A stretch of DNA of 64,000 bases, from contig OZ038530.1 in assembly GCA_964036665.1 (NCBI GenBank), positions 10,628,501 to 10,692,500 on the forward strand, read 5' to 3'. The notes beneath the pieces are model-generated. The model was not told where the DNA came from and searched no databases. It was given only the letters and a program-made list of their open reading frames with translations. Within the stretch, counting starts at the first letter, position 1. The number at the start of each line of letters is the position of its first letter. This DNA is from Gordius sp. MW1 (lineage: Eukaryota; Nematomorpha; Gordioida; Gordea; Gordiidae). This document shows positions 45,201 through 55,613 of the stretch, piece after piece. A program made the translations under genes and the position numbers.

Positions 45201-48200
45201 ACATAAACTACATAAAAAAGTTATTTCACCAGCTCGATGCATTAACCTATTATAACAATCGAAATTCGTATAAAAACTTATTTTTTTGCTATTTGATAAT
45301 TTGTGATTTCAGGGAACGGCTTCAGACCTCGTGGTTCAAATAGTCCCTATTGCCGAAAGTTCGAGGTTGCAATCTCACCTCAGCATGTACGGTATAAAAA
45401 CGCAAACTCCCCATCAAGTTGAACCAATTCAAATATGGCCACCCAGTGAATTGCTCAAGGTATTACTTATACGTTAAATCGCATTAATAAATGTAATAGA
45501 ATTTTGCAAATAGCCTCCGATTAAAAGAAAACCCTATCAGAATCTATATTATATTCGAATGTATTATCAAATTCGGATAAATTATACATACCAGACTTTG
45601 AATAAAAAAATCCATTGTTTATCATTACAATTTGCCTTGGCCTAGCGTTGTAAAAAGACCTGGGTTTTAGTCGACTAAACATAAACAACCCGAGGTTATT
45701 GGGTCCATTTTTCTTAGTCGGCTTCCAACCTTAGTCTAAATTTGAAAAATGACCAGAGTCGAGTTAGTCTTAGTTAATCCAAAGGTCGACCAAACAAAAC
45801 CCAGATCTTTTTACAACACTATCTTGGCCCATAACCTTTTGGTATGATTGAGCTTGGTTGTCATGTTAGGACGGAATGAAATTAAATGAAATTTTTTCAT
45901 TTAAGTTTGAAAGTGGGTTTTTTATAAGAGGAGTACCACACTTTTAGCGTGGAGAAGTCATGGGAAATCTGTGGGATCTTTAGATAACTTATTCATCCGA
46001 TGAAAGTTGTCGTTTTCAGACGTTGTTTCCATGATAAAAAGTAAAAATTTATCAGAATCAGAAAACTATTACTTTGAAATCATGATCGCATAGAGCAGTT
46101 TTCAAAAATTAAGCACTCACGTTGCGATACAACAAACTAATCGCAATAATAAAACGCCTATTACTACATCATATGAAACATAACTTGCTAATCGCGGAAG
46201 AAAACGTTGGATTTTAATAATTATAACTTTGATATTACTACGCAGGCTTACAGTTTTTTGGGATCCAACTCTAAGTTAGGACTGACCGGGAGACCACCTC
46301 GTCCCATAGGCTGCCTAGGAACCAGCAAAGTATTTTTCCTTTTTATTTGCAAAAAATCATTTCGAAAAAGTTTTTGTGATTCGTTTTATAATTTTTTTCA
46401 TACTAATATTTGATCTTTTTTCAATATTTAAACTTTTTGCAATCAGTAATTTTTTCGTCTTTTCACTTCCACAATTTATTAATGTTCGTAATCTCAATAA
46501 TTATCAATTCATCGCACAACGCGTATTAACAATAATGATATTCCGTACAACGCGGTTTAACAATATTAATATTTCTTACAATAGGGGTTAAAATAATATA
46601 TTTTTTATGGAGTAATAATGATCAGCGAAAAGCGCAAGGAAGAGGCGAGGATGAACGCTAATAAAAATAAAACTTTAAAACAAACTTTAATCAGCATAAT
46701 GAAATATGCTACAACTAAATCTCCTATTTTTTATGCCCGTTAGTTTTACAGGGTGTGCGGGACAACCATAATATGCCACCCCTTGTTGTTAGAAGTCAGA
46801 GACTTTTATCTATCCTACGACATCAATCTCCTGCTTACCGATATTAAGGTAATCAGAATATTTCAACTATCAAATCTAAAATTGTGATCATTATTTATGT
46901 TGTTTCAATCATGTTACATTATTATTACTAAGGGTTTTATGTTCAAACGTCATGTAAAATTTTACTTTTTGTTGTTATTAAACAAGCAAAGCTTATAAAA
47001 ACGCGATAATATTAGTAAATATAAAATAACAAATTCAAGATTTATAATAAAAAATTTTGGGAATGCGTACTATACCTAACAAATATTTGTTCAATTCAAT
47101 CACACTAGAATGAAATATTACTGATGGGTAAAGGATGGAAATTACACGGGAGGCCGACGTTTTGCTTTTTGATCCGGGAGTCTAATATCAAGTACACCAT
47201 ACTCCCAACTTGTTTCACTTCGTTTTTCATATGATTTAGCTGTTTCATACCTAGTTTGAGGCAATTGTAATTTTTGTTTGGTATTCATTTAAAAATTGTC
47301 ATTTGACTAAATTAAATCATCACATGGTCTGATAAATCTTTTTATTATTATTATTATTGATAACTAAAATATATATCATATAAAGTTGTAATTTCCGATA
47401 TAATCCGTAAAATATTTAGGTAATATAAATAGTACCGCGTTATATGGTATATAAGGATAACTTGTTAATGCGTGTAAGGTTTTTTTGCTTGATGTAATTT
47501 TAATCTAATCCTCAATCCAGGAGCCAACATTTCGAAATCTTGAGCTTACTAGCTTCCATGAAGAAGGGCGAAATTGATGGTATCAAAGTCAAGCTATGCC
47601 GTTTGCAGGTTACATATTACCAGTTGTTTAACCACTTTAGCTCGTTAAAATTTAAATGCGTCGTTTTAGCTTTTTTAATCTTCATTGTTTTTATATTATA
47701 TATATTAATTTTTGTTCTACTTATTATTTTTTAAACTTTTAAAAGTAAAGATTTTAATTTTTTTATCGTTTTGGACCTACTAAATTAAGATAGAAACTTG
47801 ATGTTCCTGTGGGGTTGAGTTTAGAATGGTACAAAACTCAATTCTACTTAAAAAAATCATTAATTGTTGTCATAGAGCTCGATACTAGTACGAAATACTA
47901 GGCCAGCCAACCACCTCCAAACATGCATGATAATTTTATCTTTAACCAGCTTAATTTAACAAAAGACATCTAGGTGTAAAAAAATTTATAGAGTTGTATT
48001 TTCGATTTATATATAACCTCTAATGTGCTCCTTTTTTATAAAGTCAAATTGGGCGGCCATCTTGAATTTAGACTTAAATATAAACCTTTTTTGGACCGGA
48101 TTATATTTTTTGTCTTGCCCAAATTAGAATTGCATATCTACAAGTTGCATGGAACATTTGGATTTTGTCCGGGCCACTTGCGATATAACCTATTTTAAGC

Positions 48201-51200
48201 CGTTCGAGGAGCTGAATTTGTCTGGATACCGGAGTTTCGTAGAAAGATTTCCCCTAGAATCTTCGATTCCAAGGGAAAATACCGACAAAAATTTGATCAA
48301 AGTAATGCTGGGATAATTTCTTAAATTAGCCTAACTAAATGAAGTTATAATATTTTGTTTGTAAAAATTGTGATTAGTTTGTTCTATTTCTTGAAATCTA
48401 AGAAAGCTATTTTCAATGACAATGTTTTCTGGGATGGAGACAATCATTATTAGTAATATTGAATATTTTATACTATGGGATTTTTTTTAAATAAATATTG
48501 GGATAAAGTTGGCCGTATTCAATATGTGTGCCTAAAGCTAGTTATTGTTGTTACTTTAATTTTTAATTATTTGATTCCTCCATTTATGATATCATTTTAA
48601 TATACTTTATTGCGGAAAATTGAATATGATTTTGTTATTAGCTTGTCGTGAATATACTATGGCAGGTGTATTGTTAATATAAAAGGATATTTAAAAACCA
48701 AACAAATGAATATAAGATAAAGTGTTTTTTTTTATTTTATTAGTACAATTCTAATTTAGGCTTTGGGTGGCATGTCTACCATAGATTTGACCAAGCTCTA
48801 CGCCAAGAGCACTGGTCTCGAAATTAAAAGCTACATTCTGCACGAATTATGGAAACGAGAGGGGATGCAATACGTTTTCGACAATGGTAATGTTTATTAA
48901 AGTTTTTTACTAAAAACTGAGTATTAATTGCTATGCAATTTATGGGCTCGTTTTTTGTTGTCCGTCCGTTGTCTGTCCACCAAGTTATGGCGTCAGCTTT
49001 GTGACCTGGAGGTCTAGAGTTCAATCCTAGGAGAAAACGAATTTTTTTTAATTTTTTTAAATTAAATTAATATTTTGTTCTTGTTAATACCATTGATAAT
49101 ATGACTTTTTGACCGTCCGCTGGCTACTGACCGATGAAATATATTGATTTTCTAAACATAAAACACAACTTTATTATTTCATTATTTATATAAATAACAT
49201 AAAAACTTCTACCATTTTAATACCAGCAGTGTGTGAGTGGGTATAGCGCACGGCTTGTGTCCTGTAGGCTCGTGTTCAATCCCAGGAGAGGACGAATTTT
49301 TTTTAAATTAAATTAATATTTTGTTCTTGTTAATACCATTGATAATATGAATTTTTGACCGTCCGCTGGCTACTGACCAATGAAAAATGACCATTGGCCA
49401 AATAAATCGAAATTTTATTTTTTCGTTTTTGAATGGGGTATATTAGGTTAACATTGATAATTACCCTATGCCCTTTCCTACAAGGGCCTACGCCTCTACT
49501 GATATGGGTCCCTGTGCCCCTACAAAAGCCTATGCCTCTACTGATGTTGGTTCGAATCCCGGCGAGGGCAAATTTTTTTATTTTTTAAATTAATATATTG
49601 TTCTTGTTAATACCATTTAACTTTTTAAATATTTGTATAAATTAATAATTAACTAATAATTTTGCATTTAATACCCCCCTATGGGCATTCTCGCCCCTTC
49701 CCACCTTTCTCGCCCATAAATTGCATAGCAAATATGCTACGTTTATACTGAGTATAGATGAGTCGTCCCCCCTTCCCTTCCCCCCTCCCTTCCCCTTCCC
49801 TTCTCCCCCTTCCCACGAGAGCCGAAGGCCCGAGTTTCATATAACATTTTATGAATTTTAAAAATATCTGTATTAGTTTCAATTAAAAGTGTTTCTTTTT
49901 TTTCATTTATGCATGAGTCACCATGTTTATTTCGATGTTATAAATTTTATTTTTATTAATAGTTACCCAAAAATTCCTGGGACAATTTGTAAATTAGCTG
50001 TGAATCTGAATTTTTAATTTACAGAAACTATTGGCGAAAAAATGGATACGATCATACACGATGCGGGGAGTCATAAACTATGGTAACTCAAAATTTGGTT
50101 ACTATCTACATAAATTAATATAGATACCCATACATGTACTATATTATAATTAATACCAAAATAACCTTGTTAAAATGTGAACAATTTACTAAGTTTTCGA
50201 GTTGTATCTATATGAGATCCATATTATAATGGATAAAAAGATGGTGCTATTACATAATTTAATACATGTAATAGATTTACGTTATAACCATAAGTGGGCA
50301 ATGTAATATAGTAAATGACACTATTAATTTTAAAATTATTATTTTACAGGTATTTAAATTATAATTAAGAATACATATTTTGTGTAGATGATCTCTAAAT
50401 AAAGCTTTATATAGGTCGGTCGTAAGATATTGTTCCGCTATCAGGGGTAAACTAGCTGACAGCCTAGCTCCTTCCCTGACCTCCCTTCTCGTACGTGGCA
50501 AACAGGTTTGTAATTTGTATTAGGGATACATGATTGTTGCACATTGTTTTTAATGATATTTCATGCCCGAACGCATAATAACATTTAATCTCTGACATAA
50601 TTAAATATGTAAAAAAATTTGCAAACATTGAATTAACTATAGAATCTTTTTAAAATTAGGAGGTTAAACCTTACCTAGGATCTATCATATTTTTATTAAA
50701 ATAATTCAAAGTGTTAAAAGTAATTATAGTTTTAAGTAGCGATTTAAGTACACCCATCCTTATTTTAAAACATGAAATTTGGATGAAGTTTTGAGGCGAT
50801 ATATATATAAAAAAACAGATAGCCTTAAAAATCGTATTATGTTTTAAGGTTTGCGAATAGTTTACATCGAAAGGCAATTATATCAATATTTTGTTGAAAT
50901 TTGAGCACAATGGACGCCCCCTCCTTTGATACCTTTTCTATTAAATAGGCGGTTTGTGCATTAATATTATCTTTCGTTATAATGCCATAATTGAGATATT
51001 AATTTGATCCTATAAATACGTATTTTAACTTTTTTTAAATTATTTACTCTCTACGTTAATTAGTTGTCGATAGGGGTATTTGGGCACGAAGAAGAAACAA
51101 TTGATAAACCTTTCATGCCTAATACCTTAAAAGAGATTATTTACAAGATGACCTTGCCCTACGATTTGTATCAAGCTGTCCTTCAACAAGAAATGCTCTT

Positions 51201-53124
51201 AAACGTGGCTTCTATCATCAATACCAAACCCATATTATTTGACGGCATCTTGACCATTCGTTTAGGGTAAATTTAAACACTGGGCTGTAAGTTGTGCAGA
51301 ACTGTAGATATTTTTTTAAAATAAAGATAACTTACATTTCAGAAAAATTGTGTTTTTTGTACATCTTAAATTTTAGAAAAATTATTTATCAAACTTGCCT
51401 TGAATTATTTTTTTATTAGGCAACGTGTTTGGATCGGGTATAGTGTCCATCGTTAGTTTTTCTTAATATATTAGACTTTTCATATAATTTACACAAGTTC
51501 AAAACGATCCAATAAGCTTCAATTGTTTTGAATTATATTGGGTAAGATTACGAGCATTTTCGATGTATCTAAAAACAATACAAATCTCCTCTGGCTAAGC
51601 AAAATCATAGCAAGTTGTTTTATTGTAAGTTTCTGCTATAAGTCGTGAAAAAATGTTTCTCTAAATAAGTCGGTTGCCTATGAAGTTTTTTAATATTAAT
51701 AGTTTTAGAAAATATCTAGGAAGTGCGCAAACATATTCTTATATAATTCAAATTTTTTTGATTTATAGATGGCTCATTCAAGCCATATCAATGGAAATTC
51801 AGCACGAAACGCCGAAAGATGCAGAGCCGAGTGTACGTTTAATTATTAGCAATTTATGATATTTTTCAGAATTAATAAACATACTTCATTTGTATTTTCA
51901 ATTATTTATGCCATGTTATTCTTTTTTTTAATATTAGAAATTGCACTCGTTGCCCCCTAGTACCGTTAAAGAATTACTTTACGAGGTACTGGCAACCAAC
52001 AAATTATCCGATCGGTAAGTTAACAAATTTTATATTCAATTTGAGGCTTAAATCCGGGAATGGTCATAAAACCACCATGTTAAATATAACATGTTTTTTG
52101 TAATTTTGATTATGATGATGCAGGATTCAATCATAAATATTTGGCCTTTTAAAGAGTCTGCTATTTAAAAGCCGTCAACACTCACTTCAAGTATTTTTTG
52201 AATATTTCTCTTTAGCTCTTCCTGCCATGTCGTTTACAAATTTATTTACCTGACTAAAAAATTTATGAGATTGCTCTTAAGAAGATGATGGCGATAGCTG
52301 ATAATTTCTTATTATGTATAATTTAGAAACTTGGTTATGATTCACCTGAGCGAGAATTATTATAAAATCTCTACAAGTTTAAGATTTTAGTAAAAATTCA
52401 CATCATTTTATTTTATGTTCTTTATACTTCAGCTTAAATATTAAAATCCTGAAGGGTTCCTGAACCTATGGAGACCATAATTCACCATTAGGATTGACGT
52501 TGTCTATCTTCAACATTCGCGAATGTTAACACAAGATTTGCTCAATAAATTTATATTTTTTGTTTTTATATTTAAAATTTAATACGACACAAGGGGCATT
52601 GAATTTGAAAATAACTAATTTAAATTAAAGCCTCCCCCACCCCAAAAGCACCAATTAAAACGTTGCTATGATATAAGGTTCATTTGATTTTGGATTCATG
52701 GTAAAATATATGCATCTATGCTACCTAAATTAAAATATATTTTATTAACAACAGTACTATGTACAAGTTTACTTAATCACATTTCTTGCTTATAACTAGA
52801 TGCGTAATGCGAAGCCCGATAAGGCGTAGGATGTTGGAGGGATCCCTAAACAGAGTTCCCAAAGATTTATACGCTCGGGTTTGGGGAATATTGGAAAAAG
52901 CGCCTAAAGGCATAACAGTACACGGTCATCACTTACCCCAACAACCTACGCTTAGCGAAATGGCGATAAACGAACTCAATTTTTCTTTCATGATTGAGCG
53001 TCTCCTGTGTCAAGACCCTAATCCAGCTCATCGGCAAATCGTGGTTGAACTTCTGATGGTCATATCTACCATCCTGAAACGCAACCCAGAACTCGAATTT
53101 ACGGAGGAATTAAATGTGGATCAA
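33202..53124 (+). CDS. PHKB: Phosphorylase b kinase regulatory subunit beta, 3'-partial
   Basis: Exons: 33202-33364, 33808-33949, 33990-34089, 34153-34260, 34336-34395, 34583-34719, 35446-35605, 38258-38455, 40491-40548, 40666-40743, 41496-41651, 45021-45118, 45313-45459, 46246-46329, 46744-46848, 47109-47191, 47521-47608, 48128-48301, 48760-48886, 50025-50082, 50415-50505, 51064-51266, 51769-51832, 51938-52014, 52800-53124. All phases agree: 3084 nt, 1028 codons, no stop. PHKB is a non-catalytic subunit of the (alpha-beta-gamma-delta)4 kinase that activates glycogen phosphorylase in the cytosol. Seen: TGLFP and [12 protein letters not shown] of the glucoamylase-like domain; [18 protein letters not shown] and FDGIECEWP, which favour beta over alpha; [64 protein letters not shown]. 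Human PHKB has about 1093 residues, so the C-terminal ~65 (including any CaaX box) lie in exons not found here. The start ATG is the first in the exon with family-like N-terminal spacing. Confidence 0.96.
33582..33747. mobile_element. CATGGGCGTAGCCAG-type MITE in PHKB intron 1
   Basis: Ends CATGAGCATAGCCAGGG and CTTGGCTATCCACATG; body with GGGGGGCAATAATG and AGAGGGGGGCAACC. About 165 bp, non-coding, placed 60 bases before exon 2. Confidence 0.8.
33950..33989 (+). other. 40-nt intron in PHKB
   Basis: GTTTTT...TTTATTAG, 40 nucleotides, phase 2. Splicing joins QAYK to RVDDD, matching AYRRIDDD of vertebrate PHKB without a gap. Unspliced, the frame holds 13 extra residues not present in the family. 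Confidence 0.82.
34865..35012. mobile_element. CATGGGCGTAGCCAG-type MITE in PHKB intron
   Basis: Ends CATGGGTGTTGCCAGG and CCTGGCTACGCCCATG. It has the same internal order as the copy in intron 1 but is clearly diverged. Lies between exons 34583-34719 and 35446-35605. Confidence 0.8.
35188..35380. mobile_element. Family-G MITE copy 4
   Basis: GTGTTGTAAAAACGGCTGGG at the left; the right end CCAGCC-TACAACAC has lost the GTTTT stretch. It shares the intron with the preceding CATG-type MITE. Confidence 0.8.
35606..35607 (+). other. GC splice donor in PHKB (GC-AG intron)
   Basis: The exon ends TCTAAA and the intron starts GCATGC instead of GTATGC; the acceptor CCTTTAG is at 38251-38257. No GT donor keeps the frame, and joining at GC gives RESNSK-NTDSALI, collinear with vertebrate RESRS-NTDAALL. 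Confidence 0.75.
36196..37900 (-). mobile_element. Non-autonomous Helitron, minus strand
   Basis: On the minus strand it starts TCTTATATATAAAAATG after an A and ends GCCGGGTCAGCTAG before a T, with no target duplication: Helitron rules. A 5' subterminal GCCGCCACCAATTTTGG block and GACCGATTTGGCTC are shared with the two Helitrons at 57274-61965. The 3' part holds two ~180-bp direct repeats (near 36302 and 36500, each with GGCGGATACGGATACGCATA). A nested unit at 36760-37402 has CATGGGCGTACCCAGG ends and long C/G runs. No Rep/helicase ORF. Confidence 0.85.
37956..38119. mobile_element. CATGGGCGTAGCCAG-type MITE in PHKB intron
   Basis: Ends CATGGACGTAGCCAGC and CCGGCTACGCCCATG with the typical GAGGGGGGCAATAATG body. 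It lies 56 bases right of the Helitron and about 140 bases before exon 38258. Confidence 0.82.
38462..38672. mobile_element. Family-G MITE copy 5, seven bases after a splice donor
   Basis: CTAGTGTTTTGTAAAAACGG at the left, CGTTCTTACAAAACACTAG at the right. The left end begins at intron position +7 of the PHKB exon ending 38455, so the donor AAG|GTGGTG is only just preserved. Confidence 0.85.
38830..39075 (+). pseudogene. Degraded R2-like retroelement fragment, + strand
   Basis: Short in-frame pieces, [13 protein letters not shown] and then [20 protein letters not shown] (with Cys-Cys-His-Cys spacing), match the minus-strand copy next to it but are separated by stops and a frame change. It is a relic of the same family in opposite orientation. 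Confidence 0.65.
39159..40390 (-). pseudogene. C-terminal fragment of an R2/REL-endonuclease-type non-LTR retrotransposon
   Basis: The minus-strand frame 39159-39926 gives 255 residues: TDSGYEWL, a zinc-like [18 protein letters not shown] (CX2C..HX4C), then RPDG with [10 protein letters not shown] about ten residues later, and [16 protein letters not shown] knuckle followed by a PD..D nuclease-like region at the C-terminus is typical of non-LTR elements with a restriction-like endonuclease (R2, NeSL and relatives). Further minus-strand coding traces reach about 40390 ([28 protein letters not shown]), with breaks between. RT motifs are absent, consistent with a 5'-truncated insertion. It sits in PHKB intron 8 and is not a host gene. 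Exact clade uncertain. Confidence 0.6.
41274..41444. mobile_element. Family-G MITE copy 6, left end eroded
   Basis: Begins with GTTTAGTCGACCTTTAATTT and ends CTTTTCACAACACTAG, about 50 bases before PHKB exon 41496. Confidence 0.65.
41698..43752 (-). mobile_element. Non-autonomous LTR retroelement with tRNA-Leu primer site
   Basis: Long direct repeats 41698-42278 and 43170-43752 (about 582 bp, nearly identical) with the flanking duplication ATATC at 41693-41697 and 43753-43757. Read on the minus strand, the LTR starts TGTGGCATAACGCC. The primer site TGGTGTCAGAAGTGGGATC (43150-43168) follows the right-hand LTR. The ~890-base interior has no gag or pol. It holds a GATATTGACATTGACC-type array (42355-42425) and three GAGGATGACTCAAAGAGTTC units (near 42450-42550). 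ORFs starting [10 protein letters not shown] occur once in each LTR and are not genes. Confidence 0.88.
43150..43168 (-). promoter_or_regulatory. tRNA-Leu-type primer-binding site
   Basis: The + strand reads GATCCCACTTCTGACACCA, which looks like a tRNA T-stem and acceptor 3' end finishing in CCA. Its complement is a primer site widely seen in LTR elements that use tRNA-Leu. It fixes the element's orientation. Confidence 0.75.
43758..45020 (+). other. PHKB intron, nothing recognised
   Basis: AT-rich with a T-run at 44830-44850. No repeat ends or coding exons supported. The next exon starts at 45021. Confidence 0.5.
45645..45820. mobile_element. Family-G MITE copy 7
   Basis: Ends AGCGTTGTAAAAAGACC and AGATCTTTTTACAACACT; lies between PHKB exons 45313-45459 and 46246-46329. 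Confidence 0.8.
48926..49834 (+). mobile_element. Helentron-like element in PHKB intron
   Basis: Left end AATTGCTATGCAATTTATGG, right end with CCCATAAATTGCATAGCA (49713-49730), the C-rich tract, and GAGCCGAAGGCCCGAG before TTT. At 909 bp it is the most compact complete copy here and best defines the ends. It contains the GGCCGTCCGCTGGC minisatellite unit twice and at least two tRNA-like modules. Confidence 0.68.
49223..49292 (+). ncRNA. tRNA-like module
   Basis: GTGAGTGGGTATAGCGCACG (A-box-like) and GTGTTCAATCCCAGG (B-box-like) at tRNA-like spacing. A second B-box-like AGTTCAATCCTAGG lies at 49018, and GGTTCGAATCCCGGCG at 49548. Arm pairing is incomplete. Confidence 0.4.
52015..52799 (+). 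other. PHKB intron before the last recognised exon
   Basis: AT-rich, no element boundary recognised. Confidence 0.5.
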
Positions 53125-53609
53125 GTAATTATTTTCAATGTTTTTAGGGTGATGGGAGTGTGAACTTGTTATACGAGTTTCGTAAGGTTCCTCCGAACAA
53201 ATTATATTTGTATTCGGCAATAGTTCCGTCGACCTTTATCTAATTATTTCTTTAAGGACATGGCCACTAAATTCTTTTATAAATCAGCCTGTTTCAAATA
53301 TTATGGATAGTTCTGAAGGTGATCTTGAGCAAAATGAGGGAATTATTGGGCGAAACAAACACAAAACCAATTATCGGGCACTATATTTTCGAAAATTAAG
53401 ACCTATATTCATGGTTATATTAAAGTATTTTATGCCTTCTCTTTCTTAGTAACTAAAATTGGATGCCGAGAACGTTAATAATATTTAGTAGCTTACGTAA
53501 AATTAATAAATTGGACAAGTTTTTATTCCCAACCTCACCAAAATTACTATTTCCTCAACCCGAGCCTACTAAAAGTATTGATTTGAACCTGCTTTGCCCA
53601 TAATATTTT
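53125..53609 (+). other. Downstream of the last recognised PHKB exon
   Basis: GTAATT follows exon 52800-53124 as a normal donor, so the gene continues. No convincing terminal exon was found here or further right; the remaining ~65 codons are outside the window or too diverged to see. Confidence 0.5.
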
Positions 53610-54980
53610 AATTGCTATGCAATTTATGGGCTCGTTTTTGATTTTTAATTGTCCGTTGTCCGTTACCCTTCACTGTTTTTATCGATTTTTTAAATTAATA
53701 CATAAGAGGTGCCCCACCCCTCATCTCTATCTCCCTCGCTGTGTTAGAATTACCCCTGGCCGCCCTGAGCACCTACGGGTAAAGTTTCGAGCGAATCGGG
53801 CCGGTAGTTTCAAAATTTAGCCCTTTTTTAAACTAAAAGAAATTTTAGGATCCTGCAAGAGCTATTACTTTAAATTTCATTCATTTAATTTAAATAGTTT
53901 GTTAAACCCCAATAATTTTGACTGTATACTGTAACATTGATAATATGACTTTTTGGCCGTCCGCTGGCTACTGACCAATGAAAAAATGTATTGGCCAAAT
54001 AAATCGAAATTTTTTTTTCATTTTTGAATTGGGTATATTAGGTTATTTTATTTTTTTTTAAATTAAATTAATATTTTGTTCTTGTTAATACCATTGATAA
54101 TATGAATTTTTGGCCGTCCGCTGGCTACTGACCAATGAAAAAAATGACCATTAGCCAAATAAATCGAAATTTTTAATTGCTATATGCAATTTATGGTATT
54201 TTTTCGTCTTTGAATAGGTTAACATTGATAATTACCCTATGCCCTTTCCTACAAGGGCCTACGCCTCTAATGATATGGGTCCCTGTGCTCCTTACCAAAG
54301 CCTATGCCTTTACTGATATGGGTCCCTGTGCCCCTTACCAAACCCTATGCCTTTACTAATGTGGGTTCGAATCCCGGAGAGGGCAAAATTTTTAGTTATT
54401 TTAAATTAAATTAATATATTGTTCTTGGTAATACCATTGATAATATGGCTTTTTGGTCGAACGCTTGCTACTGACCAATGAAAAAAATGACCATTGGCCA
54501 AAATGTGAATCGAAATTTTTTTTTCGTTTTTGAATTGGTTAACATTGATAATTACCTCATGGTCTCTCCTACAAGGGCCTATGCCTATACTGATACGGGT
54601 CCCTGTGCCCCTACCAAACCCTATGCCTTTACTAATGTGGGTTCGAATCCCGGAGAGGGCAAAATTTTTATTTATTTTTAAAATTAAATTAATATATTGT
54701 TCTTGTTAATACCATTGATAATATGGCTTTTTGGTCGTCTGCTGGCTACTGAGTACTGACCAATGAAAACAATGACCATTGGCCAAAATGTGGATCAAAT
54801 TTTTTTTTTTTTTTTGACTCGTATGTATTTATAGACCGTATCTTGGTGCTGACCAATGTAAAAAATGACCATTGGCCAAATTGTGATTCTAAATCTTTCG
54901 TTATTTTTTGACTCGTATGTATTTATAGACCGTCTCTTGGTACTGATTAATAAAAAAATGACCATTGGCCAAATTGTTTT
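53610..54980 (+). mobile_element. Helentron-like element, right end missing
   Basis: The left end AATTGCTATGCAATTTATGG with GCTCG is followed by a GAGGTGCCCCACCCCTCATC block, a GGGTAAAGTTTCGAGCGAAT block (also at 26620) and five or six minisatellite units. GGTTCGAATCCCGGAGAGGG occurs at 54364 and 54640. The C-rich 3' end and hairpin were not found, so the right limit is approximate. Confidence 0.6.
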
Positions 54981-55613
54981 TAAGTAAATGCTAAACTTTC
55001 AAAATGCTCCTCCCAAAATCATTATAAAATACTGAACCAAATTCTTGAATATTTGGTGATCAAAAAACACCTATTCTCAACCTTTTTATACGCGGCCACC
55101 CCCCGCCCCCAAATATTTTATAATTTTTTTGGCGGCCCCCCCTTTTTTCATAATAATTTATATTTGCTAAATTATCTATAATATATTGATTTTCTATTAT
55201 TGTTTTTTATTATATAATAAACATGGCAATATTACCAAAATGGGAAGCCCGGCAAAATTTGCAAAAATTTTTTAGCCTTAGCTCCACCCATTACTTGTTA
55301 ATTATCAATCCGAACCTTAAAAAAATTGATGAAAGGCCTTCGAATTAAATATTAACGTTTTTATAAATTCCAAAAATTAAAAAAACACTTTTCTATATGC
55401 AGTTTATTAAATTATACTATGATTATTACTTGACTTGCACTTTAAAATTGAATTTGGATTATATACGATAATAAAAAATATTTACTTACAAATTGGTGCA
55501 TGTTTTTATATTATTGAATTTTGTTATTATAAAAATACAAAGTTAATACCATCTTTTGTCATTTTTATTGGTTTGTCATATTTAAAATGGTGCACGCTAT
55601 ATTTATCATGTAC
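54981..55613. other. No gene seen
   Basis: AT-rich with a C-run near 55085-55145. The open frame at 55435-55647 is biased and lacks family resemblance. Confidence 0.45.

Noticed and set aside
53267..53321. Possible terminal PHKB exon encoding DMATKFFYKSACFK
   Set aside because: Only a weak resemblance to the family's DDMTSFYNT region, and the exon that should precede it (KEAFNEF-like) is absent.
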